Positions 34,493 to 48,158 of a DNA stretch of 64,000 nt are shown here, piece by piece. Positions within the stretch are counted from its first letter, which is position 1; every line of letters begins with the position of its first letter. The position numbers and the translations under genes are program-made. Origin of the DNA: Isoetes taiwanensis (taxonomy: Eukaryota; Streptophyta; Lycopodiopsida; Isoetales; Isoetaceae); the NCBI GenBank assembly GCA_021234155.1, contig JAJEKV010000004.1, forward strand, positions 11,906,109 through 11,970,108, in the 5' to 3' direction. The notes under the pieces are model-generated. The model saw nothing but the letters and a program-made list of their open reading frames with translations. It did not search any database and had not been told where the DNA came from.

Positions 34493-36413
34493 ATGGCCCA
34501 TGTCCTCGACCCCAATTTTCTGGCCATCACTGCCATCATTACGGTATATATTAATCTTATCCTGACCTCGCCTTCCTATGGCATTTGAAATTTGGATTAT
34601 TTTTTTTCCTCATTTGGCTTGTGTTTTTAGGTAGTTTATCAGCTCTGTTTCTTCATTGTTGCTGCTACCTGCAAGTTTGATAAGGTCACTGATTTTGCAG
34701 GTGAGAAGTTTTGGGTTTATGTTTTTGTAGGCTGTTTATAAATTTCTAGTTGTTTGAGCTGTTTATGAATCGCCTGTTGATTGGGCTTTATGTAGGTGGA
34801 ACAAATTTTATCGTTTTGGCTGTGCTCACGGCACTTATCAAAGGAACCTGGAATTTTCGTCAGGTTTTGCTTCTTATCTATTCTAGCTAAGTTTGGTTTC
34901 GCTTTTAAAATCGTTGCTTGTAATGTTTAGAACCACTATTAGTCATTTGTAAAGGTAATCAGGGTCATGCCCTTCAAATTTTTAGCAAAACGTCCTGGTG
35001 TAAAGTTGCTACTACAAATAACACTCGTTAATCCGCACCATTTTCTAAAGCAACAAGTTGTTTGCAGGCAGTGGTAACGTTTTTAACTGTACTATGGGGA
35101 ATCCGCTTATCAGGTTTCCTTCTCTTCAGGTATATATTCCGTATCCCGTTTTTAAGTTTGCAATGAAATGAAGTTTTGGTGAAGAGTTATTTGATTTGCA
35201 TTTCTATAATTTCTTTGATTTATGAAATTTCAGGATTTTAAAATGGGGTGAAGATAAAAGATTTGATGACAAGCGGGAAAATCTCATCAGATTTGCTATT
35301 TTCTGGATTCTACAGGTCCTTTACTATTGCACTTCTCTATGAAACTCATGGGTAGTTCAAATAAGTTGATACACTATGGTCTGGATTGTAAAAGGTCTAT
35401 TCTGACAAACTTGGTGGTTGGATGTTACTAAAACTAGGCAGTGTGGGTATGGACCGTAAGCTTGCCTGTAACTGTCTTAAATGCCACCACCAGAAACCCA
35501 AACATCCAAGCACGGGACATTGTAGGATGGGTCTTCTGGGTCATTGGCATCACAATTGAAGCTGTGGCTGATGTAGAGAAGTTGCAGTTCAAGGATGACC
35601 CAAACAGCCGTGGTAAATGGTGTGACAAAGGTCTATGGAAATATTCCCGACATCCGAATTACTTGGGAGAGGTCAGTGACAATCATGCTTAAAAGTTGTG
35701 GCTTATTATAAAAAATGTTTCAAATTTCATGAATCATTTGGTTATAACAGATCCTATTGTGGTGGGGAATCTTTATTGCTGCCACGCCTGTTCTGAAAGG
35801 GGGACAATGGGCGGTTGTTCTTGGTCCAATATTTATTACATTCCTCCTCCTCTTTCTTAGTGGCATTCCTTTGCTTGAGGTAACATTTTGTCCCCCCGTG
35901 TTTATATAATCAGATGCTTTATATTCGTAAAATGTAATACTTTGCTATACAGGCTTCTGCAGATAAGAAATATGGCTCTAATCCCGAGTACAGAGCATAC
36001 AAGTCTAGAACAAGGTAGTTTATTCTGCTATTAAAAAGAACAGTGCAAGAAGGACGAATATTAATTGACATTGCAACCTATCATGTCATCTCCATATGCA
36101 TACTGATTGCCAAAAAACTATTACACATAGAATTGGAATGAAGTTTAGATAGCATAACAGAGTATGATGTTTCTTAAAGTAGTCATCAAGTACTAAAGTT
36201 ATAGTCATTTGTCCTCGTAAATTATCAGCAATATTATGATAAACACTTGCTGATCAATATATTTTTCTGCTTATGCTTTGCAGTCCTCTGTTTCTCGTTC
36301 CAAATGAACTTTATGCAAAGGTCCCCAGATGGTGCAAGATAGTTTTCTTTTTCGAGTTCCCTTTCTACAGTCGGAAGCTGGATGGTGAGGGACAGACGCC
36401 TTTACCAACATGA
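34493..36413 (+). CDS. DUF1295 / steroid 5-alpha-reductase-like membrane protein
   Basis: Nine exons: 34493-34543, 34631-34700, 34796-34863, 35068-35129, 35234-35315, 35438-35671, 35751-35879, 35953-36014 and 36284-36413. All introns are GT-AG and the sum, 888 bp, closes in frame to 295 residues, close to the length of land-plant orthologues as I recall them. It starts MAHVLDPNFLAITAIIT. Hydrophobic segments at about 10-30, 42-62, 68-85, 120-135 and 215-260 imply a multi-pass membrane protein. The C-terminal signature GKWCDKGLWKYSRHPNYLGE is the family's nucleotide-cofactor region, shared with steroid 5-alpha reductases and isoprenylcysteine methyltransferases. The family is presumed to act as a reductase on lipid substrates in ER or plastid membranes; the substrate is not known to me. 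Introns are short. It is convergent with the NDUFS8 gene. Confidence 0.95.
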
Positions 36414-40508
<4,095 letters not shown>

Positions 40509-40650
40509 AACCTACAGGAAACCAAACTCCAGATTTGATGTCAAACTGGCCATGTCACCATTTTTGGACACGTAAGTTTGTCCTAAATGATTAAACACCT
40601 AAATACCCTTATAGTTTAGTTCGGAAAATCACCTAAATACTTCCTATAGC
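40509..40650. other. Upstream flank of NDUFS8
   Basis: Holds the presumed promoter and 5' UTR of the minus-strand gene. No TATA box was evident. The SINE starts directly beyond. Confidence 0.35.
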
Positions 40651-40877
40651 TTGCGCCTTTTGGTCTAGTGGTAACACACTAGTTCCTTAGCAATGTGCTC
40701 TCGAGTTCGAGACCGTCCAGAATCGCACTCGGTACTGTTGGGGGTCAAATCCCAACAGACGCAATGTAAGCTGGTTGGGGGCAGGGCCCAACCAAGCAAT
40801 GTAGTGTGGTGTGTGGTCACATGTCCAGTTGGATGCTGCCTAGTGGCGTGACGTTAAAACTACTATCTATCTATCTT
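40651..40877 (+). mobile_element. tRNA-derived SINE
   Basis: An A box, TGGTCTAGTGG (40661-40671), and a B box, GTTCGAGAC (40705-40713), lie about 35 nt apart in a tRNA-like head. The body is about 130 bp and the end is GACGTTAAAACTACTATCTATCTATC, a (CTAT)n tail. The last part (GACGTTAAA before a microsatellite) matches the 3' ends of the retroposon copies at 52044, 46020 and 54110. Target-site duplications were not clear. Confidence 0.85.
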
Positions 40878-41738
40878 TTGTATTTTGATTATTTCCTCAT
40901 ATGCCCTGGTCAACAGAATACAATATGTATTATAGTTTATTTACTTATCAACACCCTTGCAAATTATGTTTATTTACATTTAGTATCCTCCCTCAATTCC
41001 AGTTTCTTGAGACATTGCAAATTTTCCTCCACAAAGGAAATTTTGCTATGTTAACCTATCGATGCACAAGTACCGCTACTAAGGGCAATCCACTGCTGAA
41101 ATCACTACACCTGCTGGAAATTTGATGTCAACCCCGCTTCCTGGATAAAAATGGAGAAGGAAAATCCGTCGGAAGGAAGAAATTGGGAACCACATAAGCA
41201 TCATGATGATTTGTGTGATGATTTGCTCCATTTACATCGCTAATAGAAAAAGTTTCAATGTCGATGGTGGAAAAGTATCCCGATTCAACGAGAGCTCCAT
41301 TTCCCACAGAAGTACATCCTAGCCTATAAGTCTCTTTAACAATTCCTCCGCTATGCCAAATCAGCAAAGAACCAAAAATTAGAGTTTGCTTGCTGGATTT
41401 GAATTATTGCTTGAATTTGCTTGAACAATCCCTAGAATGTTGCAGCAAAAATGCTCACGTGGCAAAGTGTTGGGCAGAGCTGATTTGGTAACAAAATTCG
41501 AGGTTTATGAATCCCTCAGTCAAGCTTCTAAAACAAACATTTTAGATGGCTGGTGGTGTGAATTCCTCCTTCTCACCACATTTGACCCCTAGATAAAGTT
41601 GTATCGAATGGGTCATTATCTGGGTGCTCTTTGACTGTCTGAGTGGCCCATATGGCCATTTGCCCAACCTAAAACCTATACATCTGATGCGTTATAAAGT
41701 TTTCCTTTCATTTTTCCATCCCCCCCCTCAACAAATCA
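40878..41738. other. Non-coding stretch between SINE and the TIR element
   Basis: The minus-strand open frame 41367-41128 is not recognised. Nothing else was identified. Confidence 0.45.
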
Positions 41739-41845
41739 TGAAAAGTCGTATTTAATTAAAGTGGGACAAATCTCGAATTTTGGGACTCAGACTGAAAATG
41801 GGACTCATAATGACAAATTTTTTTACATTGAATCGTTGTTAGATC

Positions 41846-42116
41846 AGGGGGAGGGGAAGGGGAAGGGGAGAAGTTGGGGAGAAGTTGGGGGAAGTAATGG
41901 AAGGGGATAAGTTAGAAGAAGGGGGGAGGGAGGAAGTTCGAAAAGGGGGTTGAGAAGAGGGGGCAAGGGGAGGTGAGAGGAGGGTGAGGGGAGGTGAGTT
42001 CGAAAAGGGGGGGAGAGAAGAGGGGGCAAAGGGAGGTGAGTTCGGAAAGAGGGGTGAGAAGAGGGGGCAAGTGGGAAGAGTTGGGGGAGGAGATGAAGGG
42101 AGAAGGGGAGAGGGAA
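41846..42116 (+). repeat. Purine-only G-rich minisatellite
   Basis: About 270 bp that is nearly all A/G on the plus strand, with many runs of 4-7 G. A sub-repeat GTTCGAAAAGGGGG ... GAAGAGGGGGCAA recurs at about 41936, 41998 and 42039. Such tracts can form triplex or G-quadruplex structures. Confidence 0.8.
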
Positions 42117-42244
42117 AAACCAAAATAACTAAAGGGGAATATATCCCCTTGAGATTAAAAATGATAATATTAAAATATAATTAATAATTAATTTAATTAA
42201 ATATAAATTAATTTAATTAATTTAATAAAAAAATATAAACCGTG

Positions 42245-42266
42245 TTCTCGACTAGTGAGTCGAGAA
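42245..42266. repeat. Single palindrome related to the 44.4 kb hairpin array
   Basis: TTCTCGACT (42245-42253), loop AGTG, then AGTCGAGAA (42258-42266). The arms are the same as in the six-unit array 2.1 kb downstream. Confidence 0.8.
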
Positions 42267-42839
42267 TTGAAGAGTCTTTCCTCTGCAAAGCAATTGGACC
42301 TAACTCCTTCTCCAAGCCAATATTCACATAGAAAAAAGCTGGACAGTTCTCAGACACACTGCCCATCTGAAGCACCTTTTTTCATGCTGACTCAAGCCGT
42401 TAAGGCATTTTTTATTTTATGCCATTCGAAAGCACAGCGTTAAGGAAAGACCTGTGCTACTTCGAAAAGGCGAGGCACAGATTTGAATCAAAGAAAGCAC
42501 AGATTGAGAAAGCACAGATTTGAATCAGAGATTTGAGAAGGCCTTGAGTTTGAGAAATCACAGATTTAAGAAGCATGTTTAAGGCATTGGCATGGATTCA
42601 AGAAGCCAGTTTAAGGCTTTGCAGAGCGGGATTGCAGAAGCCAGTTTCAGGTTTTGCAGGCTATGAATGTAATGGAGACATGGAGACGAAGCCGGAGATG
42701 GAGCATCATGCCGGATATCAGAGCACTTATCTCCAAAATCGCCGATATCAGAGCCGCTTGAAGCGCCGCCGCTTGAAGCGCCTCTTGCTGGTGTTGTTCT
42801 TCAAGAAACGGCTATGGCAGATCTGATAATTTCAGGGTC
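42267..42839. other. Element interior before the ENPP fragment
   Basis: Contains repeated GCACAGATTTGA-type blocks at 42474-42570. An unrecognised basic open frame ends TYLQNRRYQSRLKRRR ... at about 42826. TGTTGTTCTTCAAGAAACGG near 42793 recurs at about 43587. Confidence 0.4.
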
Positions 42840-43066
42840 GGAAATGTGGACCCAAAATGGTGGCTGGGGGAACCGATCTGACAGACTGCAGCTGGGCTTA
42901 TATCCGCCACAATATACTGGCCTGGATCTGAGGTTAAAAAAAAGGATGGACCTGCCCTGCTACTTACTGCCCCGAATATAACAAGTCCAAGCCATTCGAA
43001 GAACGGGTCGATTACGTTTTATCCCTCATCGATCTGCCAGTTTCTCAGCGCCCTGACCTGCAATAG
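42840..43066 (+). pseudogene. Captured ENPP (nucleotide pyrophosphatase/phosphodiesterase) fragment, part 1
   Basis: Reads GNVDPKWWLGEPI*QTAAG, then LISATIYWPGSEVKK, then after a frameshift in a run of eight A: GWTCPATYCPEYNKSKPFEE, RVDYVLSLIDLPVSQRPDL. This is the part of plant ENPP proteins just before the QGHxxGPDD motif. A TGA replaces the usual Trp after GEPI. It is exon-like sequence without introns and is not functional. Confidence 0.8.
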
Positions 43067-43367
43067 TTGGAAGGGGAAGTTGGATGTCTAGATCTCCGAT
43101 TATTCCAGAGTTTGAGACCAGATTGTAGGAAAAAGTATTGGGCAGGAGTACCGTGATTGAGAGACCCCGCTGAGCCAGCTGCTTGGCCATAGCCATCATC
43201 GGATGAAGATGGCCGATTCCGGCACCGCAGATGAGCAAAAGATGGGCCGACTTCCTCATCCTTTGAGGGCCGCCGATTGAGAAAAATGCCAATTTGAGAT
43301 GAAATAAGGAGCTTTTATTGCTTCATGTCGGTTTCCCTTTTATCTTCCCCTTCCAACTATTGCAGGT
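43051..43367. repeat. Inverted repeat around the UGT fragment
   Basis: TGACCTGCAATAGTTGGAAG plus six more bases (about 43054-43079) is exactly inverted at about 43342-43367. The pair brackets the UGT fragment and cuts the ENPP sequence in two. Confidence 0.8.
43076..43290 (-). pseudogene. Captured UDP-glycosyltransferase N-terminal fragment
   Basis: On the minus strand: MRKSAHLLLICGAGIGHLHP, then MMAMAKQLAQRGLSITVLLP, the start of the acceptor-binding half of plant family 1 UGTs (GHLxP with the following LAxxLxxRG). It ends near IQLPLPTIAG as the sequence runs into the inverted repeat and antisense ENPP. The C-terminal PSPG box is absent. Likely a captured first exon. Confidence 0.75.
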
Positions 43368-43381
43368 CAATCGGACCAACT

Positions 43382-43548
43382 ATTGCCAGTTTCTCGCAGG
43401 GCCACAAGGTCGGCCCTGATGATTTGAAGATTACAGAAGCTGTTGCGCATGTGGATCGGGTGATTGGGCGGCTGCTAGATGGGCTGGAAGCAAGGAAAAT
43501 GAATGCGAATGTGATTCTTGTGGGCGATCATAGTTCCGCAGGATAATT
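43382..43548 (+). pseudogene. Captured ENPP fragment, part 2
   Basis: Reads QGHKVGPDDLKITEAVAHVD, then RVIGRLLDGLEARKM and NANVILVGDH. This follows part 1 in ENPP proteins, including the QGHxxGPDD and GDH metal-ligand motifs of the alkaline-phosphatase fold. The last 37 bp are duplicated in tandem (about 43489 and 43551). Confidence 0.8.
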
Positions 43549-44034
43549 TTAGCAAGGAAAATGAATGCGAATGTGATTCTTGTGGGTGTTGTTCTTCAAG
43601 AAACGGATTCGTGGTTGCAGATCTGCCGGAAACCAGAGTGGTTTCTCCTTTCCAAGTGGTACAACGGGATCTGCGGCACAAAGGTGTGTACCAAATTTTA
43701 AAATTCAAATATTGGGGGGAAAAAAGGGCGGGGTATAAGAAACAATTAAATAAGTCTTGAAAATAAGTCACGTAGAGTGAGTTTTGAAGTTGTCATAATA
43801 TTTGTATAATAATATTTGTATAATGCATTATTATTAGTTGTAAGGGTAAGTAGAGAATTATTTTTCAGTTGTTATAATGTGCATTATAGGTGCATATGAT
43901 GTCCATTAGATAAATACATGGGGAAGGTCTATTTATCATAGAAAATACATAGGAAATTTATGGGGAGGGTAATTTTTCATAGAAAATACATAAAATATTG
44001 TGTTTATTAAAAAATACATAGTATAGTATAGTGT
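43549..44034. other. Element interior, AT-rich
   Basis: Starts with the second copy of the 37-bp ENPP end and a second copy of the CTTCAAGAAACGG ... GCAGATCTG block. It then becomes AT-rich with no gene recognised. Confidence 0.4.
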
Positions 44035-44280
44035 GTGCTAATACTAATGTGCGTTAGTATAAAATGCTAATGTGTGCTAATACTAATGTGTGCTAATACT
44101 AATGTGTACTAATGTATAAAAATGCTAATGTGTGCTAATACCAATTGTGGTAGTATAAAGTACTAATTGTGTGCTATTTGTGTGCTAATTGTGGTACTAA
44201 TGTGTCCTAATTAAGGTGTGCTAGTATAAAAGGCTAATGTGTGCTAATACTAATGTGTGCTAAATACTAATGTGTTGTGA
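44035..44280. repeat. Degenerate CTAATGTGTGCTAATA array
   Basis: More than ten irregular copies of CTAATGTGTGCTAATA and GTATAAAA(A/T)GCTAATG words in about 245 bp. Confidence 0.75.
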
Positions 44281-44409
44281 GAAAAACAATAAACTATGGT
44301 GTGATAGAATAATAAACTATGGTGGAAAATTAGATGGATAGATAGATGAAATGATGCTCCTCAAAAATAATCTTTGGCCCTTGAAATTGCCTTTTTTTAC
44401 TCTGAGCTG

Positions 44410-44785
44410 CCTTTCTCGACTCGCGAGTCGAGAAAGGCCTTCTGGCCCTTAAAACCTGCGTTTTTAAACGCTTTGGTACGCCTTTCTCGACCGCTGAAGT
44501 CGAGAATGGTATTCTCCGCCCTTAAAACTGCGTTTTTTGGCTTTGCCGCCTTTTCGACTCGCTTGAGTCGAGAAAGGCCTTCGACCCCTAAAACTGTGTT
44601 TTAAGCTTTGGACGCCTTTCTCGACTTCGCCAAGTCGAGAAAGGCCTTCCGACTCCCTAAAACTGCGTTTTTAAGCTTTGAGTTGCCTTTCGACTTCGCT
44701 GAGTCGAGAAAGGCCTTCGACCCTAAAACTGCGTTTTTTAAGCTTTGAGTTGCCTTTTCGACTCATGAGTCGAGAAAGGCTCAGT
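44410..44785. repeat. Tandem array of six hairpin units
   Basis: Units start at 44410, 44481, 44549, 44615, 44686 and 44753, spaced 66-71 bp. Each begins with a palindrome of arms CCTTTCTCGACT/AGTCGAGAAAGG; in unit 1 it is a perfect 28-bp palindrome at 44410-44437. The spacer is C(T/C)AAAACTGCGTTTTTT(A)AGC. Central loop bases vary while pairing is largely kept (for example GACTTCGCCAAGTC in unit 4). Confidence 0.92.
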
Positions 44786-44867
44786 TTGTATTTTCCAAGA
44801 ACTGTGTTTTATTTTACTTTTTTTTTCCTGTAGCATCACTTGACTAACTTGATTTTGTCTCTTGCAG

Positions 44868-45132
44868 TCCTTATCTTGACCAGATAGTACATGCTTGGGA
44901 GCAATGAAAAGACCAGTTCATTGAAGAAAGATGCCGAGAAGAGGGTGGTGACATCAGTTGGACATACAAGCACGTGGCCTATGAAGGAACTCCTCATCTG
45001 ATTTCTATCGCACGTAAGTTGCTCCGTGACTTGGACAGAGCTCCACGCGCCGTTTGCACTAGGTGGTTCATGTGTGAAGAGGGTGTAATCATTGTGATAA
45101 TACGACCATTATGGTCTCTTCACCCACTGTAA
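44868..45132 (+). pseudogene. Exon-like fragment of unknown gene
   Basis: Follows a good splice acceptor (TTTTGTCTCTTGCAG). One frame is open except for a single TGA: PYLDQIVHAWEQ*KDQFIEE, then DISWTYKHVAYEGTPHL and LLRDLDRAPRAVCTRWFM. I do not recognise the family. It may be another captured fragment or the last exon of a lost gene. Confidence 0.4.
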
Positions 45133-45515
45133 TATATATTGTAATGAGCCCATTTATAAATATAAGGTATCTCAAAACTAGTATTTTTTGGTGATTAAGT
45201 AAACAATTTGCTTAATTTTTGTTGGAATTTGTGATCTCTTGTCTACCCACCTAAGAAAATAGAGCCAAAATGTCTTGGTAAAGGAATTCACCCTCACGCG
45301 AAAAACTCTTATTTTGAATGACAAATAAGCCCCAAAAAAGGGACTCGACTCGCTATCAAAGAAAACTGGGAGAAAGCTTGGGTGCACAGTAACAGACAAA
45401 AATTCGAATTAAGGACAGTTTTCGGGTCGGGGTGCTCCTTTTTGTGTAAAATAACAGGGTTCCGAAAAAAAGTGGGAATGGAATGAGTCCCACTTTAATT
45501 AAATACGACTTTGAA

Positions 45516-46734
45516 CCTACAAATAAAAATACAAATACTCGAAAAGAATGAATAATCTATAAGTTATACATGAATATGTACAATGGCCATTAAATGGCGC
45601 AAGAGAACATGATGCTGGAACAGAGAAAGGCTCACAACTGACCTAGAATCAAAATGTTGAACCTCGTGCTGAAGGTCCTTTTATATAATAGCCAGGAAGT
45701 TGGTTTATAATGTTTTTGAAACTTTCTGGAACTATAGAGAATATTTTTTATGGTTCTGGAGGAATATTCTTGGATTGTTTTGAAAGGTTCTAGAAATATT
45801 TTTGTACGTATATGGATGACGACTGTATACCTATAATATCTGTGATTGTCAAACCATCCCACTCCTATGACGATCAACGAAGGAACTTAGAGTCTAAAAT
45901 CTCCCAAACCTCAAATTCTTTATGATCATCAATTTTAACTTTTGAATGTTTAACTTGACCATCAAGAAATAGAATAGAATAGAATAGAATAGAATAGAAT
46001 AGAATATGATTTTATCGTCCACGGAGACCAACTGGCCTATGGGAGAATAGAATAGAAATGCAAGTATGTACTTTTGCTTATCCATACTCTCATTTGTTTA
46101 ATTTAAAATATCCAACTTTATCTGAACACCATTACTTATCGTCTGATTTCCATCCAATCTGCAGTGGCATTAACAATTGCTGTCATATTTTCAATACACA
46201 TTGTACTGTGCTAACGCCATAAGTCTGGAGGCCTCATTCAATTGTATGGCAAACTTCAAATCATCGTTTTACAGGTCTTCTTCTTCGTTTGAGATAATTT
46301 GCTTCTTAAATTCAGCTCCAAGGGTTTTAACAATTTAATCCTATTGCTTAAAAGGCCTCCGATTCTAATTTTGTCTTCAAATAAATAACAAGAAAGAGGT
46401 GGTAGAAGTCCTTAAACTGCTGATGCCTAAAACGTCTCAAAGCCAACCGCAAGTTGCATATCCCTCCTAGCTCTAAAAAGCTAACAAAACCATTCCATGG
46501 TGGAAAAAATTCACCTTGCAATCTTCATTTTTCATCAGGTCCGTGGATATAGAGAAATAAATATGCTTATAATAAATGAAGACCCAGCAAAAAGTAGATA
46601 GCATCATTCGAAACTACAAAGCACATACAATGGCGGAAGAAGCAGCTAGATATAGGATGGGATTAATTGGAAAGAGCTTCAATAAAGAGATAGACAGTAA
46701 AAGAAATGGCAAGAGAATATGACGCTTCCCGAAC
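45516..46734. other. Non-coding stretch with HSE-like cluster and retroposon tail
   Basis: At about 45716-45812 several TTCnnGAA units occur (TTTCTGGAAC, GGAATATTC, GGTTCTAGAAATATT). At 45968-46055 there is an (AGAAT)n run, then TTTATCGTCCACGGAGACCA, the antisense 3' end of the retroposon family discussed below. No gene was recognised. Confidence 0.5.
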
Positions 46735-48158
46735 TTATACGATGCTCCCATCATATAAATACGAGAAATTCCCCTCCCATGGCAATTCAATTACCATGGA
46801 AATGCCCTCCATCTGACTCAGACCATCTGTGATGACCAAGCGTCTGAGTGAAGGGCACAGAGGTGTCATTTGTCCCACGGCTTCTATGGGATATCCTATA
46901 TGGCTAAAGCATGCATACATGTTAGCACTAGCAACAATACACATAAATAATATGCCACCACGAAGGGTGGCCCATCCATCATCCATACGAACAACAACAT
47001 AATACTAATGTAACATATAAAATGCATCATAAATGAGTGTTCTACCCTGGGCTCAGACTCAAGGGGGGCCGAGTGGCGGTCAGGGTCTCTGGATAACAAC
47101 AGGTGGAATCAGGACAATGGCGTTGGCTGATATAGGATAATGGCTAGGGTAGTCCACTCCATACCAATCCTGTGCACATTTTGCAGATATGATGAAACGT
47201 ACTATGGCATGATTGTAGCCTTCCAGAGACGTAATCTCATGGAGTCACTCTATGAGACTATGAATCCCTTTCAGGAGTGCAATGGTTCCATGGGTGCCCA
47301 GAGGATCGTGGCACCACTGGCGCCCACACATCCATACCTGACTTAACCTTCAAAATCCATAGGTCAGCTCACTGCACCTATCGAGCCCATGACGTCCCAT
47401 CGAATGGTGCCTATGTCCTAGGGGGTGTCAGACCCATATCCGGCCCACACGCGGTGACTGACTATAAGCCTAGCACACTATAAGACCCCAGTCACCACGC
47501 TCAGCAAGGTTCCACCTCCACTTCACCATTGTATTTGCTATATGGTCTTCTATCTTGGCATAGCATCCACAGCCAAGTGGGTTCTTGTGCGCAGGCTGCA
47601 TTTATTAGGATTTATGGGATTTTAGCTAGAAACATCTCTAATCCTACTAGCCTTTAGGTCTCTACCATCCCTTATCCCACAAGCACAAGAGGTGCAACAA
47701 AAGAACTGCCACAACTTATAAATCCATCCATAACTTCAAATAGAGCATCAATAAAAGATTAATCATCCATCTAAGTACACAATGGGTTAATCCTTAACTA
47801 GAATCTCAAGCTAACTAAGTCTACGAACCGGTATCTTGGCTAGATCCACTATCTCTCAAGTTCTCCATGCTCCTCTAGTTGAATAACCTGAATAAGCTCC
47901 TCCTCCTTCTCTAATTGCCTCCAAATCGATTTGTGGTAAATTGGGGATGAAGCCCCAATTTGATTATGTCGAGACTAGCAAGATCATGAGGGCCAATTGA
48001 CTTGGCCCAAGTGGCACTTGCTAATTGACCTAATTAATAATAAATTAGAATATTTTGATTATTAATTAACTAATCTTGCATAATTAGCTTATTTAATTAA
48101 TATCAATTTAGCATAGCTAACTTTAGCCCTTTTGGTTTATTTTATAAATAGTCAATGC
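46735..48158 (-). repeat. LTR-like repeat, copy X (5' end missing)
   Basis: Matches 48160-49483 and 51045-52043 in the same orientation and 32548-33005 in the opposite one. On the minus strand it would end GGGAGCATC near 46737. Its start is lost at the junction with copy Y near CCATGGTAAC. Confidence 0.8.

Larger units (their letters stand above)
41739..45515. mobile_element. TIR-bounded mosaic element carrying captured gene fragments
   Basis: A 25-bp perfect inverted repeat (AAGTCGTATTTAATTAAAGT, then GGGAC) lies at 41743-41767 and 45487-45511. TGAA stands immediately outside at both ends, a candidate 4-bp target duplication. No transposase was found inside. Contents in order: purine tract, short palindrome, ENPP fragment, inverted UGT fragment, ENPP fragment, CTAATGTGTG array, six hairpin units, and an unassigned exon-like piece. 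This is the layout of a non-autonomous DNA transposon that has picked up host sequence (Pack-type), but its superfamily is not identified. Confidence 0.6.

Noticed and set aside
41839-42123. Proline/serine-rich minus-strand ORF
   Set aside because: Translation of the purine-only tract; not a plausible protein.
44035-44785. CRISPR array because of regular hairpin repeats
   Set aside because: Spacers are homologous to each other, repeats are within a plant nuclear transposon region, and no cas genes exist here.
46735-46986. ORF shared by three places in the window (also 32800-32985 and 48123-48353) as a conserved gene
   Set aside because: The similarity is at DNA level across the whole LTR-like repeat, and the frames differ in length and end; repeat, not gene.
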